Source: an uncultured Beijerinckiaceae bacterium (GTDB lineage: Bacteria > Pseudomonadota > Alphaproteobacteria > Rhizobiales > Beijerinckiaceae). From it: a stretch of 19,289 nucleotides of DNA. The stretch covers positions 1 to 19,289 of the forward strand of contig CALMGA010000184.1 of NCBI GenBank assembly GCA_937863205.1. The letters run 5' to 3'. Below the pieces are notes generated by a model, which was not told the DNA's origin, ran no database searches, and saw only the letters and a program-made list of their open reading frames with translations. The position numbers and the translations under genes are program-made. Of this stretch, positions 13,620 to 19,289 are shown in pieces. Position 1 is the first letter of the stretch, and each line of letters starts with the position of its first letter.

Positions 13620-15224
13620 TCAGAGGAGGTCGGGGACCGATGGGTCGATCTTCGCGACGATGACCGTCGGCTCAGATCTGCCAAGGGCTTTCCGGAACTG
13701 CTCACGGACGGCGCCGGTCGTCGACACGTCCGCGGCGGCGCAGCCGTAGCCGCGTGCGATGGATGCGATGTCTAGGCCGGGCACGTCGAGCCCCGGGACG
13801 CCAAGCGTATCCTCGAGTTTGGCGAAGCTCTTGAGGATCGCGTACTCGCCGTTGCTCGGTACCACGAAGACGATCGGCAGCGCGTGCTGCGCCGCCGTCC
13901 ACAACGCCTGCGGCGCGTACTGGAAGGCCCCGTCGCCGACGACGGCGACGACCGGGCGCCCTCGGCCGGCATGACGCTCGGCAAGTGCGATGCCCACGGC
14001 GGCGGGAAGGCCGTAGCCTAGGCCGCCGCTGGCGAAGGTGTAGTAGGAATCCGGCCGCGTCGCCGGCCAGCGGCGCTTCAGCGCCTTCATGTTCGAGAGC
14101 GACTCCTGCATCAGAACGGCGTCCGCCGGCCTTTCCATGGCGAGCGCGTGGAAGAGCTCGTCCGCGGTCATCGCCGCCGCCGCCGCCGGCTCGTCCGGCG
14201 TCGGGCGGGGCGGCGGCGGCGTCCGGGTCGATGGACCGACCATGGAAAGAAGGGCGGTCAGGGCGAGGGCAGGATCGGCGAGGACGCTGTCGCCGACCGG
14301 CGCCCGCGCCGCCTCGGCCGCATCGTCGGTCACCTGGAACAGGCTGGTGCCGTCGGGCAGATAGGCTCCGGGGACGTGGGGATAGTACCGAAACACCGGG
14401 GCGCCGAGCACCACGACGAGGTCGTGTCCTCCGAGCTTCTCGCACAGCGGGCCGATCGCCGGCGGAAGCTCGCCCTGGAACAGGGCATGGTCTTCGGGAA
14501 AGCTCGCGGCCTCCGCCTCGGGGGCGGTGAACACGGCGCAGCGCAGGCGCTCGGCGAGCGCTACCGCGTCCGCCCAACCCGAGCCGCGCGCCACGCCGGC
14601 GCCGAGGACGAGCGCGGGGTTGCGCGCGCCGTCGAGCGCCGCGGCCACTCCGGCGAGGGCGTCGGGCGAGGCTTGAAGCCGTGCGTGGATGGTCCGGGGC
14701 GGCGTCGCCATGCCGGCTGGCTTGTCCCAATCGTCCATCGGCAGCGACAGGAAGGTCGGGCCGGTCGGAGACTGCGCCGACATCGCGTGGCTGCGCATCA
14801 GGGCGGCGGGGGCATCCTGCGGGCGGGCGGTTTCGAGGGCCGATTTCACGTAGGGCCGCACGAGCACGGTCGCGTCGAGGTTCGTCAGCAGCGGCTCCAG
14901 CAGCAGCATTTCGCGGGTCTGCTGGCCGGCGGTGACGACGAGCGGCGCCTTGTTGTGCCAAGCCGTCGCCAGCGCCCCCATGGCGTTGCCGACGCCCGCG
15001 GCCGTATGCAGATTGACCAGGACCGGGCGGCGCATCGCCCTCGCGTACCCGTCCGCCATGCCGACGACCGTGCCCTCGTGGAGGCCGAGGATGTAAGTGA
15101 AATCCGAAGGCCAGTTCTTGAGGAAAGGCTGTTCCGTCGATCCCGGGTTGCCGAAGACGGTCGTGAGGCCGAGGGCGCGCATCAGGTCGCGCGTGGCGTC
15201 GAGGACTGTGGGCGAAGGGATCAT
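13620..15224 (-). CDS. mdlC: Benzoylformate decarboxylase-like thiamine diphosphate enzyme
   Basis: The protein (534 residues) should use thiamine diphosphate to decarboxylate an aryl or other 2-keto acid, in the mandelate-type pathway. The N-terminal domain shows FGNPGSTEQPFL (S29), the cofactor-activating E50 (LHEGTVVGMADGYA) and H73 (NLHTAAGVGNAMG), matching the Ser, Glu and His of Pseudomonas putida benzoylformate decarboxylase. The C-terminal domain has the cofactor motif VVGDGAFQYAPQALW to SNGEYAIL (430-464). The second catalytic His (H281 in P. putida, within FRYH) is Tyr here (FRYYPHVPG, Y281). I start at ATG 15224 (MIPSPTVLDATRDLM) because homologues begin there and AGGAA lies upstream; the frame is open for another 86 codons without family similarity. 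Function in aromatic acid breakdown fits the neighbouring FUSC fragment, but the substrate is unproven. Confidence 0.85.
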   Translation of the reverse strand: MIPSPTVLDATRDLMRALGLTTVFGNPGSTEQPFLKNWPSDFTYILGLHEGTVVGMADGYARAMRRPVLVNLHTAAGVGNAMGALATAWHNKAPLVVTAGQQTREMLLLEPLLTNLDATVLVRPYVKSALETARPQDAPAALMRSHAMSAQSPTGPTFLSLPMDDWDKPAGMATPPRTIHARLQASPDALAGVAAALDGARNPALVLGAGVARGSGWADAVALAERLRCAVFTAPEAEAASFPEDHALFQGELPPAIGPLCEKLGGHDLVVVLGAPVFRYYPHVPGAYLPDGTSLFQVTDDAAEAARAPVGDSVLADPALALTALLSMVGPSTRTPPPPRPTPDEPAAAAAMTADELFHALAMERPADAVLMQESLSNMKALKRRWPATRPDSYYTFASGGLGYGLPAAVGIALAERHAGRGRPVVAVVGDGAFQYAPQALWTAAQHALPIVFVVPSNGEYAILKSFAKLEDTLGVPGLDVPGLDIASIARGYGCAAADVSTTGAVREQFRKALGRSEPTVIVAKIDPSVPDLL

Positions 15225-16074
15225 CGCGTTACGTTCCTGTCTTGTAGGGAGAGGGCGGGCAATGGACGGTAATGCCGCGAAGGCGCTCACGACTCCGCAC
15301 TCCAGGTGGGCTGGCGCGACCGAGATCCTCGTCGCGATGTTATCGAGCTTGGCAATAGCTGAGATGCCGAGCTTCGACGAACGCGTGAAAGCCGCGCCGG
15401 CGGCATCCGCCGTCGCGACGCACGTCATCCGGGAGTCGCCGGATCGGCGAGCCAACGCCCCTTCGATGACATCGTAAAGCATGTCGCCGACCCTCGGGGT
15501 CGATCGGGACGTTGCCGCCGGAAGGGCTGGCGATGCCCATCGCTTAGCCGGCCTTCTCGCCGACGTGCCAGAAGTCTATCGACTCGCTCGATCACAGGCC
15601 GGTTCGCCGATCGATCGATCGCTCGCGACGCGTCGGCATAGGTAACGACGAGGATCTCACCTTTCGACACGACTACGGTCTTCCCGCTGTGATCGGGAGG
15701 GCTGGATGGGTCGTTCGAATGAATGTTCTGATCGTTCGCAGCTCTGTATCCTGTCCGAGCGTCTGGAAGACCGGGTTCACGAGGATCATCCGATCCACTT
15801 CATCGAAACCTTGTCGGCATTCTGGATCTTGGAACGCTCGACTTCGCTGGCGCGATGCTCGCCACGACAGATTAAGTCGCGCGACTCTTCGCGGTCGCAA
15901 GGCCCATCGCGCATGCAACGGACGGCGGAACGCCGACGAGGGCCGTGGCTCTTGGTGAGAGCACGGAGGATCTCTTGTCACGGATACCCGCCATCGTTTG
16001 GAGGCGGCTGCGGAAAGGAGCAACGAGCGGTCGACCCGCATCGCGCGCGAGGGCCGCTCGCTGGTCTTCCTGCC
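15225..16074. other. Long non-coding or decayed stretch upstream of the decarboxylase gene
   Basis: No recognisable gene in about 850 bases. Minus-strand pieces read somewhat like protein: MSKGEILVVTYADASRAIDR from GTG 15670, then MLYDVIEGALARRSGDSRM from 15482 in the decarboxylase frame, and FDEVDRMILVNPVFQTLGQ ending at 15673. They lie in different frames and match no family I know. Parts of 15690-15860 are less GC-rich than the neighbours. I take this as remnants or promoter region. Confidence 0.35.
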
Positions 16075-16266
16075 TCAGAAGTTGTGTCGAAGGGCGTGGC
16101 AGGCGCTCTGCTTGCTCTTGCAGTGCTTGCGCACTTGCTCGAGCGGCACGGCCGCGCCTGCATCAGCCTTCTTGACCGATCTGTCGACGTTCGTGATGGC
16201 CGCAGCCGGAACTATCGGCAGCCAAGCGCAAGCTGCGACGAACACGATGGCAACGCTTTTCTTCAT
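16075..16266 (-). CDS. Small exported protein with signal peptide and two cysteines
   Basis: The product is 63 residues and I do not recognise a family. Residues 1-23 form a standard Sec signal peptide: a KK start, a hydrophobic core (SVAIVFVAACAWLPIVP) and an AAA cleavage region. The mature part, about 40 residues, is basic and holds two cysteines (HCKSKQSAC) that could form a disulfide in the periplasm. ATG 16266 has an AAGAGG site nine bases upstream (16276-16281), which makes this more likely real than other small ORFs nearby. It stands alone between gene-free stretches. Confidence 0.6.
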   Translation of the reverse strand: MKKSVAIVFVAACAWLPIVPAAAITNVDRSVKKADAGAAVPLEQVRKHCKSKQSACHALRHNF

Positions 16267-16417
16267 TGCTTTTGCCTCTTTCTTGATAGCGCACCCTGCC
16301 GGTGCATGCCCTCGCTGGGACGCCGATGACGCCAGTTGCCTCCACGCCTTTTCGAAAGCGTGGATCGCGGCAAGTCACAGCCGCACGCCGATGCGATACT
16401 ATGGCGTGCGCAGGTCA

Positions 16418-16457
16418 GGCAGACGTCTTCCGGTCCTATGAGGGCGCATCATAGGTT
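16418..16457 (+). repeat. Dispersed repeat, copy D, with hairpin
   Basis: The sequence reads GGCAGACGTCTT, four bases, TCCTATGA, seven bases, TCATAGGTT. CCTATGA at 16435-16441 and TCATAGG at 16449-16455 form a perfect 7-bp stem. The same spacing and most bases recur on the minus strand at 6278-6317. It points towards the IS4 transposase, 372 bases away. Confidence 0.55.
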
Positions 16458-16464
16458 CCAGTCT

Positions 16465-16480
16465 CACCGCGAAAGCGGTG
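16465..16480 (+). other. Hairpin with GAAA tetraloop next to the repeat
   Basis: CACCGC and GCGGTG enclose a GAAA loop, a GNRA-type tetraloop that is very stable in RNA. It begins eight bases after repeat copy D, so 16435-16480 could fold as two successive hairpins. No T tract follows, so it is not a standard terminator. Confidence 0.4.
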
Positions 16481-16828
16481 CCGACGGTCTCTCCCGATTG
16501 GTGGCCTCGTTGGACCGAGCCGGCGGGTGAACCAGCACGAGAAGCGCGATTGCTGCCATCGCGGCAGCGCTGGCGCAAAGCGGCGCTGGCGCAGACAGGA
16601 GAGGCGATCCTCGCATGGTGGCGAGAGGCTTGGTGCGCCGAGCTGGCGTCGGCGGCGCGGGTTGCGGCTGAGACGCGATCCAGAAGCTGGATCCGGCATC
16701 GCGCGAAGGTAAGCGCTCGCTGACGCTTGCTTTTACCCACATCTGTCGTGGCGGTGGAGGTGTAGCGCGTTTGCGACCGATCGTGATTCGTTGCGGGGCA
16801 CCGTTGCCCCCCTTCAGCGAGGTGCCCC

Positions 16829-17704
16829 GTGGACGCGTCATCACGACCGTGGTGGGAACAGGAACTCACCGGCTGCGCCTTCGAGGATGCCCGTCTCGGT
16901 CACCGCCTGCGCCATCTCATCGGGCGCATGGATCGCAGCCTCGGTTCAAGCCTGCGCTTCGCCTGTGAGGACTGGGCCAACACAAAGGCCGCCTACCGCT
17001 TCTTTGACAACGAGCGCGTCAGCGAGGAGCAGATCCTGGCCGGCCACCTTGAAGCCACCCGCGACCGCGGCACGGCGAGCGAGGGTCCCATCCTGGTGCT
17101 CCAGGACACAACCGAGTTCTCCTTCCAACGCCGCAACGGCAGCGACGTCGGGGCCACCCGCGTGGTGAACAGCGGCCGCGACAAGGCCGGCCGGCTGCGT
17201 ACCCACACCGTCTGCGGCCTGCTGATGCATGCCTCGCTCGCCGTCACCACGGACGGCCTGCCGCTGGGGCTGGCGGCGGTGAAGTTCTTGTCGCGGCAGG
17301 CGTTCAAAGGCACCAACGCGCTCAAGCGCCACATCAACCCGACCCGGGTGCCGATCGAGCAGAAGGAAAGCGTGCGCTGGCTGGACAACCTGCGGCAGTC
17401 CACGGCGCTGTTCAATGACCCCGAGCGCTGCGTTCACATCGGTGATCGGGAAAGCGACATCTACGAGCTGTTCTGCCTGGCGCAGGACCTCGGTACCCAC
17501 CTCGTTGTCCGCAACTGCGTCGACCGGCTGAAGGCCACCACGCTCGCCGCGTTCGCGTGGTCTCTTTCCCAACGATCGAGCGCGGGTGAGCCGGTTGACC
17601 AGGGTGTTCACAGATCGCTCTACGGCACGAACGTCCGCTCGCAATTCACACAACCCCGAGCGAGCGCAATCCTGCGTCGCCCGGGAACGCTGGGTCGGTC
17701 CTGA
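16829..17704 (+). pseudogene. IS4 family (Tn5-like) transposase, C-terminal half lost
   Basis: GTG 16829, five bases after GAGGTG, opens a transposase with the Tn5-type N terminus (WWEQELTGCAFEDARLGHRL, then EDWANTKAAYRFFDNERVSE). Two of the three catalytic acids are visible: D93 in LVLQDTTEFSF and D206 in VHIGDRESDIYELF. Family similarity stops at about residue 234 (LVVRNCVDRLK, about 17530); members are usually near 450-480 residues. The third acid (Glu) and the YREK motif are missing, and the last 57 residues of the open frame are unrelated sequence. It should be inactive. No clear terminal repeats could be paired. Confidence 0.85.
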
Positions 17705-17804
17705 CGCGGACCAACGCCTCCTAGCGGACATCCGCTTCCAGCACGTCGGGCCCCGCCGCTGGATCGGCATCAAGGAAGCCCGCGAGCACGCAAGGCATCC
17801 TGCC
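17532..17804. other. Junction segment between the IS4 remnant and the Mo-hydroxylase gene
   Basis: The plus frame here is only the run-on tail of the transposase. On the minus strand, about 17560-17660 reads as a helical, coiled-coil-like peptide (CELRADVRAVERSVNTLVNR) without a start of its own; it may be the tail of a lost gene. No terminator for the convergent minus gene is evident. Confidence 0.3.
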
Positions 17805-19289
17805 TCAGCTCAGCAGCTTGTCGATCGTGATCGGCAACTCGCGGACGCGCCTGCCGGTGGCATGAAAGACGGCGTTGCCGATCGCCGCCGCCGTGCCCAC
17901 GATGCCGATCTCGCCCAAGCCTTTGATCCCGAGTGGGTTGGCCTTGTCCTCCTCGTCCACGAAGATCACCTCGATGTCGTAGATGTCGGCGTGAACCGGC
18001 ACGTGGTACTCGCCGAGGTTGCGGTTCATGAAGCGGCCGAGGCGGTGGTCAAGCATCGACTCCTCCTCCAGCGCCGAGCCGATCCCCATCACGATGCCGC
18101 CGAGGATCTGGCTGCGCGCGGTCTTCGGGTTGAGGATCTTGCCCGCCGCGATCGCCGACACCACGCGGGTGAGGCGCACCTGGCCGAGTTCCTCGTCGAC
18201 CCGCACCTCGGCGAAGACCGCGGAATGCGTGTAGGCCTCGTATTGCTTCTGGAAGTCCTTGTCCGGCGCGGCGGAGCCGATCGCCTCCAGCCTGTCGACG
18301 CCGGCCGCCCGCATCGCCTCGACGAGCGACACGCTGCGCGACGGGTCGCCGGCCACGCGGACGTGCCCGTCCGCGAACTCGACGCGTCCGAAGTCCACGT
18401 TGGCGAGCGGCGAGTTCTCCATGCCCCGCGCCAAGCCGAAGACCTGGGCGGCGACGTCGCGGCAGGCCTTGACCACGGCGGTGCCCGACGAGGCCGCCGT
18501 CCACGAGCCGCCGGACACCGGCGCCTCCGGCAGCCGCGTGTCGCCGAGCTTGGTCGTGACATGCTCCATCGGTAGGCCGAGGGCGTCGGCGGCGAGTTGC
18601 GTCAGGATGGTGTAGGTGCCGGTGCCGATGTCGCCGGCGGTGTTGCCGACCTCCAGCCGCCCGTCGGCCGTCAGGATGGCTTGGGCCTTGGTCGACATGA
18701 TCATCGACTCCCACACGCCCGTGGCCATGCCCCAGCCGACCAGCTCGCGACCCTCGCGCGTCGAGCGCGGCTCCGGATTGCGCTTCGACCAGCCGAAGCG
18801 CGCGGCGCCCTGCGCGTAGCACTCCCGCAGCGCCTTGGAGCCGAACGGCTTGTTGCCCGCCGTGGCGTCGCGCTCCGAGTAGTTCCTCAGGCGGAGTTCG
18901 ACCGGATCGACGCCCGTGGCGTGGGCCAGATCGTCCATCGCCGTCTCGATGGCGAACACGCCGGTGAGCGCGCCTGGCGCGCGCATGTCGCCGGGCGTCG
19001 CAGTGTCGAGCTTGGCCAGGGCGTAGGTGAGCGCGACGTTGTCGCAGCGGTAGAGCACGCCCGACCAGTTCACGAGGACCTCCTGGTAGTCCTCGTAATG
19101 CGAGGTGCCCTGCACGGCGTGGTGCTTGATGACCTGGAGCGTACCGTCCGGACCGGCGCCGAGGTCGACCTTTTGCAGCGCCTCCGGCCGGTAATTGAAG
19201 GACCACGTCTGGTCGCGGGTGAGCACCACCCGCACCGAGCGCTGGAGGTCGCGCGCGGCGAGCATCGTCAGGAACAGCTGGTACTGCGG
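17805..19289 (-). CDS. Xanthine dehydrogenase family molybdopterin-binding subunit (PaoC/YagR-like), 5' end outside window
   Basis: This is the large catalytic subunit of a molybdenum hydroxylase that oxidises aldehydes or N-heterocycles. About 494 residues of the C-terminal part are present, and the frame continues beyond the window edge (PQYQLFLT precedes the first in-window Met), so it is a partial gene and not an internal start. Family marks are DMRAPGALTGVFAIETAMDD, the cofactor segment GTGTYTILTQLAADALGLP, SGGSWTAASSGTAVVKACRD, and near the C terminus KGLGEIGIVGTAAAIGNAVF, whose Glu is the expected base at the Mo centre. The order of motifs fits the PaoC/YagR type, which is usually encoded with separate FAD and 2Fe-2S subunits; those would lie upstream, outside the window. 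The substrate cannot be told from the sequence. Confidence 0.9.
   Translation of the reverse strand, partial: PQYQLFLTMLAARDLQRSVRVVLTRDQTWSFNYRPEALQKVDLGAGPDGTLQVIKHHAVQGTSHYEDYQEVLVNWSGVLYRCDNVALTYALAKLDTATPGDMRAPGALTGVFAIETAMDDLAHATGVDPVELRLRNYSERDATAGNKPFGSKALRECYAQGAARFGWSKRNPEPRSTREGRELVGWGMATGVWESMIMSTKAQAILTADGRLEVGNTAGDIGTGTYTILTQLAADALGLPMEHVTTKLGDTRLPEAPVSGGSWTAASSGTAVVKACRDVAAQVFGLARGMENSPLANVDFGRVEFADGHVRVAGDPSRSVSLVEAMRAAGVDRLEAIGSAAPDKDFQKQYEAYTHSAVFAEVRVDEELGQVRLTRVVSAIAAGKILNPKTARSQILGGIVMGIGSALEEESMLDHRLGRFMNRNLGEYHVPVHADIYDIEVIFVDEEDKANPLGIKGLGEIGIVGTAAAIGNAVFHATGRRVRELPITIDKLLS

Larger units (their letters stand above)
16267..16828. other. Gene-free stretch before the IS4 remnant
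   Basis: No supported gene. A 50-codon minus ORF at 16464-16616 (MRGSPLLSAPAPLCASAAAM) has a signal-like start but no ribosome site. The stretch holds a dispersed-repeat copy with two hairpins (16418-16480). A possible left end of the IS4 element (CTGACGCTTGCTTTTACCCA from 16720) resembles Tn5-type ends only loosely, and I cannot find its partner. Confidence 0.35.

Noticed and set aside
16464..16616. 50-codon minus ORF with a signal-like hydrophobic start
   Set aside because: No ribosome site and no recognisable mature part; not enough support to call a gene.
18049..19206. 385-codon minus frame within the Mo-hydroxylase gene
   Set aside because: Another frame of the same strand, rich in Arg, Gly and Pro; the true frame has all family motifs.

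Overview
The window comes from a GC-rich bacterial chromosome. The gene content (a cyd cluster with an ABC exporter pair, a molybdenum hydroxylase of the xanthine dehydrogenase family, a TPP decarboxylase, a FUSC-type exporter fragment, and IS630 and IS4 remnants) suggests an alphaproteobacterium of the Hyphomicrobiales, possibly Methylobacterium or a close relative. That assignment is inferred from protein character and base composition. There is no rRNA or other marker gene to prove it.

Layout. (1) 1-870, minus strand: a decayed TIR plus P-loop NTPase gene, readable only across three frames and cut off just after Walker B. (2) 1142-3463, minus: a compact pair made of a two-domain tyrosinase and a DUF2182 membrane protein, a plausible copper enzyme with its accessory. 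(3) 3923-4906, minus: an intact class 3 lipase. (4) 5068-5995, minus: a frameshifted unknown gene and the N-terminal half of an IS630 transposase. (5) 5996-6691: a gene-poor stretch with a perfect inverted repeat and a dispersed repeat copy. (6) 6692-12900, plus: cydA-cydB-(73-codon membrane ORF)-cydD-cydC, tightly packed, encoding a cytochrome bd-type quinol oxidase and the ABC exporter needed for its assembly. (7) about 12848: a breakpoint where the 3' end of cydC is fused tail-to-tail with the 5' part of a FUSC exporter gene on the other strand. (8) 13620-15224, minus: a benzoylformate decarboxylase-like enzyme. (9) 15225-16828: mostly gene-free, with one small exported protein and a structured repeat copy. 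(10) 16829-17704, plus: an IS4/Tn5-type transposase that has lost its C-terminal half. (11) 17805-19289, minus: the C-terminal part of a xanthine dehydrogenase family molybdopterin-binding subunit that runs out of the window.

Taken together this is a mosaic. Intact metabolic modules (copper oxidase, lipase, bd oxidase, decarboxylase, Mo hydroxylase) are separated by broken genes and transposase fragments. The long metabolic ORFs are free of frameshifts while the genes between them are riddled with them, so the lesions look like true decay and not poor sequence. I see no CRISPR array, tRNA or rRNA. No single intact, obviously new multi-gene system is visible. The strongest unexplained items are the cydC/FUSC chimera, the unknown membrane ORF inside the cyd operon, the tyrosinase-DUF2182 pair, and a dispersed repeat of at least 40 bp with hairpin potential, found upstream of two unrelated transposase remnants.
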